64,000 nucleotides of DNA from Halichondria panicea (taxonomy: Eukaryota; Porifera; Demospongiae; Suberitida; Halichondriidae), in assembly GCF_963675165.1 (NCBI RefSeq), contig NC_087393.1, positions 1,548,502 through 1,612,501 on the forward strand. The letters are read 5' to 3'. Made by a program: the position numbers and the translations under genes. Below, piece after piece: positions 1-10,311 of the stretch. How positions within the stretch are numbered: position 1 is the first letter of the stretch; the number at the start of each line of letters is the position of its first letter. The notes beneath the pieces are model-generated. The model was not told where the DNA came from. It saw only the letters and a program-made list of their open reading frames with translations, and made no database searches.

Positions 1-586
1 ACAACTGCACGAGGTAGTACAATAACAATACACACGCAGATATCCACGATACAGGTATATATATAGCTTGTACTATTATATGAACACCTATTGCAATTAG
101 AAGCTGTTATCCAACCCATTTACAACTGAGTAGTAGTAAACACTCTTTGATCCCTGTCGTGCATGTACTGTGCACATTTTGTGTGCATGTGCTTGCACTT
201 GACCCCATACGACAAACCACATTTACAACTTCAGACACCCGCATATTTTTGTGCTTTCCACATATTTTGTCTCGGTAGTCTTCTTTAAAAAAGAGGGTCT
301 TTAAAGGGTGGATGGTGGGCTTTAGGCTGACCACAGCCAATGTACCCTGGAGTATCCTGAGAGTTTCAATAGATATTTGTTAGTGTCAGAGCACATCATG
401 GTACAAGCATGCATGCATGCAGGCAACTAATAATTGGGGAAGTATAGAATAGGAATAGGAGAGCTCTATAACATGTGACAGAAAGGTGAAACCACAATGG
501 CCAGATTTCGTAACCACGTAGATTTTATATGGGTGCATAAGGTCATGTGTCCAGTAGATCTTATTTTTCAAAACTTTTGAATCCAA
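1..586. other. Upstream region without a recognised gene
   Basis: I see no coding potential that I trust here. Short open frames on the minus strand (to about 676) have no recognisable motif and run into the start of the piggyBac unit. The stretch holds short ATGCATGC runs near 410-420. The tandem piggyBac duplication starts at 561. Confidence 0.5.
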
Positions 587-3500
587 ATGGAGCTGATTGG
601 ACTCCTTGACACTGTCAGCGAGCTTGAGCACACTGTCAGAGAGCTTGAGGAGGACCAGGAAGTCTGTTATGACCATGACGAGCCCAGTGATGACGATTTT
701 GAGACAGATCTGGAGAGTGATTCAGGTTTGTGTCATTGCACCATTAAATAGTGGTTGGGGAGGCAGCATTGTGATGCCCTAACGATATGTGGCCTCTTTT
801 TGGCGGAGGCGTCATGTGCATGCCTTTTGTGGCTCCTCCTACATTGTGTGAGCCTCTTTTTGGCGTCGCCTTGACTGCAGTACTGTACTGTACCCTAACC
901 CCCAGTTGTTAATGATATTCATAGCACCACACGCGTGCATTACGCCCACATATTGATATTCATGGTTGTTGTGGTTTGTTGGGCTCCTCCCACGAGCCTT
1001 TGATGTGGACGAGCCTTTTCCTCTGCTGTACTGTACCTATGTGCCCTAACCCCCCCCAGTAGTTAATTATATTCATAGCACCACTAGCGTGCGGTACGCC
1101 CACATAATGACATTCATGGTTGTTGTGGTTTGTTGGGCTCCTCCCACGAGCCTTTGATGTGGACGAGCCTTTTCCTCTGCTGTACTGTACCTATGTGCCC
1201 TAACCCCCCCCCCCCCCAGTAGTTAATGATATTCATAGCACCACTAGCGTGTGGTACGCCCACATAATGACATTCATGGTTGTTGTGGTTTGTTGGGCTC
1301 CTCCCACGAGCCTTTGATGGGGACGAGCCTTTTCCACGAGCCTTTTCCTCTGCTGTACTGTACCTGTGTGCCCTAACCCCCCCCCCCAGTAGTTAATTAT
1401 ATTCATAGCACCACACTCGTGCGGTACGCCCACGTAATGACATTCATGGTTGTTGTGGTTTGTTGGGCTCCTCCCACGAGCCTTTTCCTCTGCTGTACTG
1501 TACCTATGTGCCCTAACCCCCCCCCCCCAGTAGTTAATGATATTCATAGCACCACTAGCGTGTGGTACACCCACGTAATGACATTCATGGTTGTTGTGGT
1601 TTGTTGGGCTCCTCCCACGAGCCTTTGATGTGGACGAGCCTTTTCCTCTGCTGTACTGTACCTATGTGCCCTAACCCCCCCCCCCCCCAGTAGTTAATGA
1701 TATTCATAGCACCACTAGCGTGTGGTACGCCCACGTAATGACATTCATGGTTGTTGTGGTTTGTTGGGCTCCTCCCACGAGCCTTTGATGTGGACGAGCC
1801 TTTTCCTCTGCTGTACTGTACCTATGTGCCCTAACCCCCCCCCCCCCCAGTAGTTAATGATATTCATAGCACCACTAGCGTGTGGTACGCCCACGTAATG
1901 ACATTCATGGTTGTTGTGGTTTGTTGGGCTCCTCCCACGAGCCTTTGATGTGGACGAGCCTTTTCCTCTGCTGTACTGTACCTATGTGCCCTAACCCCCC
2001 CCCCCCAGTTGTTAATGATATTCATAGCACCACTAGCATGTGGTACGCCCACGTAATGACATTCATGGTTGTTGTGGTTTGTTGGGCTCCTCCCACGAGC
2101 CTTTGATGGGGACGAGCCTTTTCCTCTGCTGTACTGTACCTATGTGCCCTAACCCCCCCCAGTAGTTAATGATATTCATAGCACCACTAGCGTGCGGTAC
2201 GCCCACGTAATGACATTCATGGTTGTTGTGGTTTGTTGGGCTCCTCCCACGAGCCTTTGATGTGGACGAGCCTTTTCCTCTGCTGTACTGTACCTATGTG
2301 CCCTAAACCCCCCCCCCCCAGTAGTTAATGATATTCATAGCACCACTAGCGTGCGGTACGCCCACATAATGACATTCATGGTTGTTGTGGTTTGTTGGGC
2401 TCCTCCCACGAGCCTTTGATGTGGACGAGCCTTTTCCTCTGCTGTACTGTACCTATGTGCCCTAACCCCCCCCCCCCCCCCAGTAGTTAATGATATTCAT
2501 AGCACCACTAGCGTGTGGTACGCCCACATAATGACATTCATAGCCTGTCCCCCACCTGCACTGGCGAGCACTCTTGTGGTACTCTAATGATATTCATGCT
2601 TTGTTTCCGTGCAGATGCTGCAGTGGAGGATGATGACGAAATGGTCGATGGCATGGCTCCGACTCCCAAACGGAGGAAGCTGGCGAGGGACAATGGACTC
2701 CAAAAAGCTAAGTCCACAGGAAGATACCCCGTCTTTGGCGGTGTGGTCGGTCCTGTCGATCAACTTGATCCGTCTGTAACTCCATGCCTAGATTTTGTTA
2801 AGTTACTTTGGCCCGATAGTTTGTGTGAGTACATAGCCGAACAGACCAACCTGTACGCTAGGCAGTGTGGTGCTAAGGGTTGGTCAGCTACAAACAGTGC
2901 CGAATTGTGGGTGTTTTTGGGGATTGTACTAGAGATGGGCATTCATAGGCTCCCTGAAATTACGGACTACTGGTCCAAGGATCCCCTTTTAGGTGTACAA
3001 TGTGTGAGCAATGTAATGTCGCTCAAAAGGTTCCAAAGTTTATGGCGGTATCTGCACTGTGAGGACAATACGTCCATCACTGATGCACGTAAGGTAACTA
3101 GCAAGCTAAAAACTGTTTTAGAGACTCTTAAAGCCAACTACTTCATGAGGTATAATCCCAGTCAGGAGCTTTCCGTTGATGAGATGATGATAAAGTACAA
3201 GGGTCGTAAAAGCGGGAAAATTCATATGCCCAAGAAGCCTGTTAAACTGGGGTTCAAGGTATGGTGCTGCTCATGTTCATGCTGTGGGTATCTCTGTGTG
3301 TTTGATGTATACAGTGGTAAGCTCACCGATTCCTCTGGGAAAAAGATAGCTGTGAAAGGGCTTGTGAAAAATGTAGTCCATCGTTTACTCACTCCTTTTT
3401 ATGGTCATCAGCATGTTGTGTACATGGACAACTTTTACACGTCCGGTCCATTGATAGAAGAGTTGGCTAAGCAAAATGTGTTTACTGTCGGCACAATTTT

Positions 3501-4182
3501 GAAGAATGCTGCTGGTTTCCCAGCAAGTCTTAAGGATGTGGTACTCGACAAAGGTGACTATACGTCCATGACTGTTGGTGATATTTCTTACTCTATGTTT
3601 AACGACCGTAGAGTTGTGTCCTTTGCAACAAATGTGTTCCCTGACCATATGCCCCACACTGTAATGCGAATGCACAAAGACGGTACCCTACGCTCTCAGA
3701 GTGTCCCCCCCTGTCTCCCTGCATATAACATGTACATGGGAGGAGTTGACAATACAGGGCGTATGAGGAAAACCTATGGGTACGATAGAAAGTGTCGGCG
3801 GTATTGGTTCAGGATTTTCTTTCAATTCCTTGACGTTAGTGTGAATAATGCATACATTCTATACAGGCACAACTGTGTCAGGGTGGGTTCAAAGGCCATG
3901 CCTTTGAAAGGGTTTCGATTGGAACTAATTCATAGTCTATTGGGTGTGCCACGTACTCGTAGCAGTGCCTCAGGTCTGGCCAGTCTAAATATCGTTTTCC
4001 CCCCATCACAGGGCGCACGTGTGAGTGCAAATAGTGTCGGAGTGTCTCGTGGGCGCTGTCAAGTGTGTGTTCGGGAGAAGATCCCTAGCAGAGAGCAGCA
4101 ACACACTGCAATGGCATGTCCCCACTGTCGCATAAGAATATGCAAAGGACACTCTGTTATCGGACACACATGTGCTAGCTAA
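587..4182 (+). CDS. piggyBac-family transposase, copy 1 (two exons)
   Basis: Exons 587-725 and 2615-4182 join in phase 1 (GATTCAG|gtttgt ... tttccgtgcag|ATGCTG) and give about 568 residues. The protein is a PGBD/DDE_Tnp_1_7-type transposase, which moves DNA by cut-and-paste at TTAA. Residues 1-46 are acidic (exon 1). A basic patch TPKRRK follows, possibly a nuclear signal. The catalytic aspartates fall in SVDEMMIKYKGRK (about D235), YMDNFYTS (about D318) and GGVDNTGRMRKTY (about D425). The tail is Cys/His-rich, starting CQVC and continuing through ACPHC to the C-terminus, which fits the zinc-binding end of piggyBac proteins. The frame is intact. A poly(A) signal AATAAA is at 4273-4278. The intron is almost entirely minisatellite. 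With no visible termini this may be a captured gene rather than a mobile element. Confidence 0.88.
899..2541. repeat. Minisatellite, ~157 bp unit, filling the piggyBac intron (copy 1)
   Basis: About 11 monomers run head to tail. Each has TTAATGATATTCATAGCACC, then GGTTGTTGTGGTTTGTTGGG, a CTCCTCCCACGAGCC block, CTGCTGTACTGTACC, and ends in GTGCCCTAA plus a run of roughly 7-16 C. The C-run length differs between monomers. The array sits wholly inside the transposase intron, and the last partial monomer ends about 70 bp before the splice acceptor. The long open frames on both strands here are a by-product of the repeat and not genes. Confidence 0.95.
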
Positions 4183-4370
4183 TGTGCTGTGTGACTGATT
4201 TTTGTTAGATGGTACTCTCCTGGTCTAAATTGGCCTTGGAGAGGGGAGGAAAGGGGTATTATTTCAATGATTAATAAAATTGTGATAAAGAATTCAGTTG
4301 TATATGAGAGGCCCTAACCCACTCTGTTGTAAATTCTGTTGTAATTATTTTTCAAAACTTTTGAATCCAA

Positions 4371-7300
4371 ATGGAGCTGATTGGACTCCTTGACACTGTC
4401 AGCGAGCTTGAGCACACTGTCAGAGAGCTTGAGGAGGACCAGGAAGTCTGTTATGACCATGACGAGCCCAGTGATGACGATTTTGAGACAGATCTGGAGA
4501 GTGATTCAGGTTTGTGTCATTGCACCATTAAATAGTGGTTGGGGAGGCAGCATTGTGATGCCCTAACGATATGTGGCCTCTTTTTGGCGGAGGCGTCATG
4601 TGCATGCCTTTTGTGGCTCCTCCTACATTGTGTGAGCCTCTTTTTGGCGTCGCCTTGACTGCAGTACTGTACTGTACCCTAACCCCCAGTTGTTAATGAT
4701 ATTCATAGCACCACACGCGTGCATTACGCCCACATATTGATATTCATGGTTGTTGTGGTTTGTTGGGCTCCTCCCACGAGCCTTTGATGTGGACGAGCCT
4801 TTTCCTCTGCTGTACTGTACCTATGTGCCCTAACCCCCCCCAGTAGTTAATTATATTCATAGCACCACTAGCGTGCGGTACGCCCACATAATGACATTCA
4901 TGGTTGTTGTGGTTTGTTGGGCTCCTCCCACGAGCCTTTGATGTGGACGAGCCTTTTCCTCTGCTGTACTGTACCTATGTGCCCTAACCCCCCCCCCCCC
5001 AGTAGTTAATGATATTCATAGCACCACTAGCGTGTGGTACGCCCACATAATGACATTCATGGTTGTTGTGGTTTGTTGGGCTCCTCCCACGAGCCTTTGA
5101 TGGGGACGAGCCTTTTCCACGAGCCTTTTCCTCTGCTGTACTGTACCTGTGTGCCCTAACCCCCCCCCCCCCAGTAGTTAATTATATTCATAGCACCACA
5201 CTCGTGCGGTACGCCCACGTAATGACATTCATGGTTGTTGTGGTTTGTTGGGCTCCTCCCACGAGCCTTTTCCTCTGCTGTACTGTACCTATGTGCCCTA
5301 ACCCCCCCCCCCCAGTAGTTAATGATATTCATAGCACCACTAGCGTGTGGTACACCCACGTAATGACATTCATGGTTGTTGTGGTTTGTTGGGCTCCTCC
5401 CACGAGCCTTTGATGTGGACGAGCCTTTTCCTCTGCTGTACTGTACCTATGTGCCCTAACCCCCCCCCCAGTAGTTAATGATATTCATAGCACCACTAGC
5501 GTGTGGTACGCCCACGTAATGACATTCATGGTTGTTGTGGTTTGTTGGGCTCCTCCCACGAGCCTTTGATGTGGACGAGCCTTTTCCTCTGCTGTACTGT
5601 ACCTATGTGCCCTAACCCCCCCCCCCCCCAGTAGTTAATGATATTCATAGCACCACTAGCGTGTGGTACGCCCACGTAATGACATTCATGGTTGTTGTGG
5701 TTTGTTGGGCTCCTCCCACGAGCCTTTGATGTGGACGAGCCTTTTCCTCTGCTGTACTGTACCTATGTGCCCTAACCCCCCCCCCCCAGTTGTTAATGAT
5801 ATTCATAGCACCACTAGCATGTGGTACGCCCACGTAATGACATTCATGGTTGTTGTGGTTTGTTGGGCTCCTCCCACGAGCCTTTGATGGGGACGAGCCT
5901 TTTCCTCTGCTGTACTGTACCTATGTGCCCTAACCCCCCCCAGTAGTTAATGATATTCATAGCACCACTAGCGTGCGGTACGCCCACGTAATGACATTCA
6001 TGGTTGTTGTGGTTTGTTGGGCTCCTCCCACGAGCCTTTGATGTGGACGAGCCTTTTCCTCTGCTGTACTGTACCTATGTGGCCTAACCCCCCCCCCCCC
6101 AGTAGTTAATGATATTCATAGCACCACTAGCGTGCGGTACGCCCACATAATGACATTCATGGTTGTTGTGGTTTGTTGGGCTCCTCCCACGAGCCTTTGA
6201 TGTGGACGAGCCTTTTCCTCTGCTGTACTGTACCTATGTGCCCTAAACCCCCCCCCCAGTAGTTAATGATATTCATAGCACCACTAGCGTGCGGTACGCC
6301 CACATAATGACATTCATGGTTGTTGTGGTTTGTTGGGCTCCTCCCACGAGCCTTTGATGTGGACGAGCCTTTTCCTCTGCTGTACTGTACCTATGTGCCC
6401 TAACCCCCCCCCCCCCCAGTAGTTAATGATATTCATAGCACCACTAGCGTGTGGTACGCCCACATAATGACATTCATAGCCTGTCCCCCACCTGCACTGG
6501 CGAGCACTCTTGTGGTACTCTAATGATATTCATGCTTTGTTTCCGTGCAGATGCTGCAGTGGAGGATGATGACGAAATGGTCGATGGCATGGCTCCGACT
6601 CCCAAACGGAGGAAGCTGGCGAGGGACAATGGACTCCAAAAAGCTAAGTCCACAGGAAGATACCCCGTCTTTGGCGGTGTGGTCGGTCCTGTCGATCAAC
6701 TTGATCCGTCTGTAACTCCATGCCTAGATTTTGTTAAGTTACTTTGGCCCGATAGTTTGTGTGAGTACATAGCCGAACAGACCAACCTGTACGCTAGGCA
6801 GTGTGGTGCTAAGGGTTGGTCAGCTACAAACAGTGCCGAATTGTGGGTGTTTTTGGGGATTGTACTAGAGATGGGCATTCATAGGCTCCCTGAAATTACG
6901 GACTACTGGTCCAAGGATCCCCTTTTAGGTGTACAATGTGTGAGCAATGTAATGTCGCTCAAAAGGTTCCAAAGTTTATGGCGGTATCTGCACTGTGAGG
7001 ACAATACGTCCATCACTGATGCACGTAAGGTAACTAGCAAGCTAAAAACTGTTTTAGAGACTCTTAAAGCCAACTACTTCATGAGGTATAATCCCAGTCA
7101 GGAGCTTTCCGTTGATGAGATGATGATAAAGTACAAGGGTCGTAAAAGCGGGAAAATTCATATGCCCAAGAAGCCTGTTAAACTGGGGTTCAAGGTATGG
7201 TGCTGCTCATGTTCATGCTGTGGGTATCTCTGTGTGTTTGATGTATACAGTGGTAAGCTCACCGATTCCTCTGGGAAAAAGATAGCTGTGAAAGGGCTTG

Positions 7301-8118
7301 TGAAAAATGTAGTCCATCGTTTACTCACTCCTTTTTATGGTCATCAGCATGTTGTGTACATGGACAACTTTTACACGTCCGGTCCATTGATAGAAGAGTT
7401 GGCTAAGCAAAATGTGTTTACTGTCGGCACAATTTTGAAGAATGCTGCTGGTTTCCCAGCAAGTCTTAAGGATGTGGTACTCGACAAAGGTGACTATACG
7501 TCCATGACTGTTGGTGATATTTCTTACTCTATGTTTAACGACCGTAGAGTTGTGTCCTTTGCAACAAATGTGTTCCCTGACCATATGCCCCACACTGTAA
7601 TGCGAATGCACAAAGACGGTACCCTACGCTCTCAGAGTGTCCCCCCCTGTCTCCCTGCATATAACATGTACATGGGAGGAGTTGACAATACAGGGCGTAT
7701 GAGGAAAACCTATGGGTACGATAGAAAGTGTCGGCGGTATTGGTTCAGGATTTTCTTTCAATTCCTTGACGTTAGTGTGAATAATGCATACATTCTATAC
7801 AGGCACAACTGTGTCAGGGTGGGTTCAAAGGCCATGCCTTTGAAAGGGTTTCGATTGGAACTAATTCATAGTCTATTGGGTGTGCCACGTACTCGTAGCA
7901 GTGCCTCAGGTCTGGCCAGTCTAAATATCGTTTTCCCCCCATCACAGGGCGCACGTGTGAGTGCAAATAGTGTCGGAGTGTCTCGTGGGCGCTGTCAAGT
8001 GTGTGTTCGGGAGAAGATCCCTAGCAGAGAGCAGCAACACACTGCAATGGCATGTCCCCACTGTCGCATAAGAATATGCAAAGGACACTCTGTTATCGGA
8101 CACACATGTGCTAGCTAA
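4371..8118 (+). CDS. piggyBac-family transposase, copy 2 (two exons)
   Basis: Exons 4371-4509 and 6551-8118 have the same splice sites and phase as copy 1. The encoded ~568-residue protein appears identical, with all three catalytic aspartates and the Cys-rich tail. The intron is 152 bp longer than in copy 1. The AATAAA at 8209-8214 is followed at 8326 by the start codon of the 7TM gene, so the two genes lie in tandem only about 200 bp apart. Perfect coding identity beside a changed repeat count points either to a very recent duplication or to an assembly duplication. Confidence 0.87.
4683..6477. repeat. Minisatellite, ~157 bp unit, in the piggyBac intron (copy 2)
   Basis: Same monomer and orientation as at 899-2541, with about 12 monomers. 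Individual variants are shared with copy 1, for example a monomer carrying an extra CACGAGCCTTTTC and one lacking the TTTGATGTGGACGAGCC block. The duplication therefore copied the whole array, and a unit was then gained or lost. Confidence 0.95.
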
Positions 8119-8325
8119 TGTGCTGTGTGACTGATTTTTGTTAGATGGTACTCTCCTGGTCTAAATTGGCCTTGGAGAGGGGAGGAAAGGGGTATTATTT
8201 CAATGATTAATAAAATTGTGATAAAGAATTCAGTTGTATATGAGAGGCCCTAACCCACTCTGTTGTAAATTCTGTTGTAATTATAGAGAATAATAATTTG
8301 TAGATAACTGGTATTATTAATTATC

Positions 8326-9321
8326 ATGGACTGCCGCTATATTGACCCTAATTTCAACACAACATTAACTCTGCCAGCTGATGTCTACATTATCCAAGCA
8401 GCAGTACTCTCAGTAGTGTTTCCATTGAGCTTTGTTGGGACGGTAATGAATGTTGTTTTTATCTGTCGAAAGAATACTAACTTTCTAGTAAGAAGGATAG
8501 TCTACATGACTGTCACCACTACACTACAGCTTGGAGTATTTTGGGTTTGGAGCTTTCCTGCATTTAAACCAGATGAGTCAATGTACAACTTTTGTATGGC
8601 TGCTCATCTGTTGTATGACAGTGTAGCAATTGGTTTAACATGGATCATGGCTCTACTGGTCTGCTCTATCTACTTTACCCTGGTAAGACAACTGTGTGAT
8701 TGTTTCTCAAGACGGCATCCTGCAGTGCATGATCGGTCATGTTTAAAAAATTCTTGTTTGGAAACTTTATTTGTCGTAATAACATTGTTCGTTGGGTTAA
8801 TATTCGGTGTTCTTACATACGTAGAGGATATGCTCAGCCAAGTTCTGTTAACAATAGGGTTTTATTTAATACCGGCACTATTGCTGATAAGCTTTATAGG
8901 AAATATTGCTCTAATTATCTGGTTTTGTACTCTACGAAGAAGGCAAATCGCAAGGAGAAGAGATATACTAAAAGAAATTGGAATATTTTTCGTTCTTTTC
9001 TTTATTGTTTTGCTCGTGTTAGGGATAGATTTCACTGCTCCCTTTTCATTCGCATGGTTAATAGCTGCACAAACATTTATAGCAACTTTTATATCGTGTT
9101 TCCCACTCCTAGTTTTTGTTTACATGTGCTACAGTTTTCGTAGCAGAACAAGACATGTGAGGTTTGTCAACAGAGCAGATATTGAGACGGCTAGTCCAGG
9201 ACTACGAACTGCTCCACCCTCCACTAGAATCAGCCTACCTACGAACACAGCCGATCATGCTCCCAACTTCCTGAGCCCAAGTACAGCTGAGCCTTCAGAA
9301 GTGACGCTATTGATAAACTAA
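8326..9321 (+). CDS. Seven-transmembrane receptor-like protein (single exon)
   Basis: This 331-residue intronless gene encodes a membrane protein with about seven hydrophobic helices, at roughly residues 20-46, 56-78, 88-113, 143-165, 170-200, 220-240 and 247-271. The N-terminus is short and has an NTT glycosylation site. The cytoplasmic tail is basic and Ser/Thr/Pro-rich (from FRSRTRHVRF). The overall plan is that of a G-protein-coupled receptor, but I see neither a DRY nor an NPxxY motif, so I cannot place it in a class. A broken paralogue at 17744-18804 shares the tail almost word for word. An unrelated small 7TM family remains possible. Confidence 0.75.
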   Translation: MDCRYIDPNFNTTLTLPADVYIIQAAVLSVVFPLSFVGTVMNVVFICRKNTNFLVRRIVYMTVTTTLQLGVFWVWSFPAFKPDESMYNFCMAAHLLYDSVAIGLTWIMALLVCSIYFTLVRQLCDCFSRRHPAVHDRSCLKNSCLETLFVVITLFVGLIFGVLTYVEDMLSQVLLTIGFYLIPALLLISFIGNIALIIWFCTLRRRQIARRRDILKEIGIFFVLFFIVLLVLGIDFTAPFSFAWLIAAQTFIATFISCFPLLVFVYMCYSFRSRTRHVRFVNRADIETASPGLRTAPPSTRISLPTNTADHAPNFLSPSTAEPSEVTLLIN

Positions 9322-10311
9322 TCATGCAGTGCCACATGATCACACGCTTGCATGCAATTAGAACAAACAAGTTTTGTTGATAAGGTGTATTGTGTATTTC
9401 CGGCTATTTCAGCTGGGACACGCATGCATGTTCAAAGAAAGTTACTACAATTCCATGCCATTCAGTTATACATGTAACTGACTTATACTTGAACTGTTGG
9501 TCCTCCCATGAGTGTCTGAATGACTTGACTGTGGCTCCCCTCCTGGTGCGGTGGGCACTTGTAATTTGTATAATGCTGAGCAATTTAATCCCTGAGTGTA
9601 GTATATAGCAATCATATTCTCCACTAAATCATCTACACGTATGTATGAGATACATGTAAAAGCCCAATCAATCGAAGTCTTCACCTACAGATGTTCCACT
9701 AAGGCGACCGACCATGCATGTATAGCCGTGAGAGGCAAGGTCAACATAATTATGCATCATATGCAGAGTAGGCCATGCTCATTGCACCCAGCTCATGGCC
9801 GGGACCCACTATGTGTACTGACGTCCCCTTCTCCCTCCTGTACTAGGCCTATAAACTGAGTAAGAGTTCAGTGGTCTTGGTCATCCCGTCAAACTTGGCT
9901 GTGATTCTACTGGCCAGAAGGGGGTACCGGGTACAGGTGGAAAGACAGCACTGATGCCATGATGGTAAAAACTCTTCTGCTGTGTAGTGCCAAGGCCCAT
10001 CATCCTGTAGGAGGACTGGAGGCTGAGCCCACTCACTGCACCACCATGACTGCACTAGCAAGCACTGGAAAAACCTTCACTGCTAGCCTCGATCCCAGGC
10101 CGCATTAAAGAGCCTTGTGAAAGAGGCTATGGCCTACGCCCACTTGCACTGGTTGCTAAATAAACATTGCAATGACATGATCATTGGATGTCATGTTGCC
10201 AGTGATATGATCATGTCATTGCATAGCGCTTTATACACTAGACATACCTGTATGACATTTGAGAATCCAACGACAGTCTAAAATCTGGGCAATTCAAGAC
10301 CTTTTATAATA
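9322..10311. other. Intergenic region between the 7TM gene and PAF acetylhydrolase
   Basis: No gene is recognised. It holds scattered short frames on both strands without motifs and one small hairpin repeat at 10083-10129. Near 10143-10220 there are partly inverted short tracts around CATTGCAATGACATGATCAT and its complement. Confidence 0.5.
10083..10129. repeat. Short hairpin repeat (CTAGCCTCGAT...GAGGCTA family)
   Basis: CTAGCCTCGATCCCAGGCC is followed by CCTTGTGAAAGAGGCTA, so the ends pair to form a short hairpin. Very similar copies occur at 19834-19880, 20731-20783 and 29087-29129, and a degraded one near 61563. This is a dispersed non-autonomous repeat. Confidence 0.6.

Larger units (their letters stand above)
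561..8280. repeat. Tandem duplication of a 3.8-3.9 kb piggyBac gene unit
   Basis: Unit 1 is 561-4344 (3784 bp) and unit 2 is 4345-8280 (3936 bp). Both units start at TTAT followed by TTTTCAAAAC, and the sequence after unit 2 again begins with TTAT, so the breakpoints share a short TTAT microhomology. The two transposase second exons translate identically. The 152 bp length difference lies inside the intron: unit 2 has about one more minisatellite monomer. I see no convincing terminal inverted repeats at the unit ends, so this looks like a segmental tandem duplication rather than two independent insertions. An assembly artefact is possible given the near identity. Confidence 0.9.

Noticed and set aside
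1233-2106. Open frames of 60-116 residues on both strands in the minisatellites (also 5063-5887)
   Set aside because: They repeat with the array period, lie inside an intron and have no start context or motif; the repeat merely lacks stops in some frames.
899-6477. CRISPR-like array
   Set aside because: Monomers are ~157 bp and repeat throughout with no unique spacers; the surrounding genes are eukaryotic and spliced.
561-8280. piggyBac termini at the edges of the tandem units
   Set aside because: The units begin and end at TTAT without inverted repeats or TTAA, so I could not define mobile ends.
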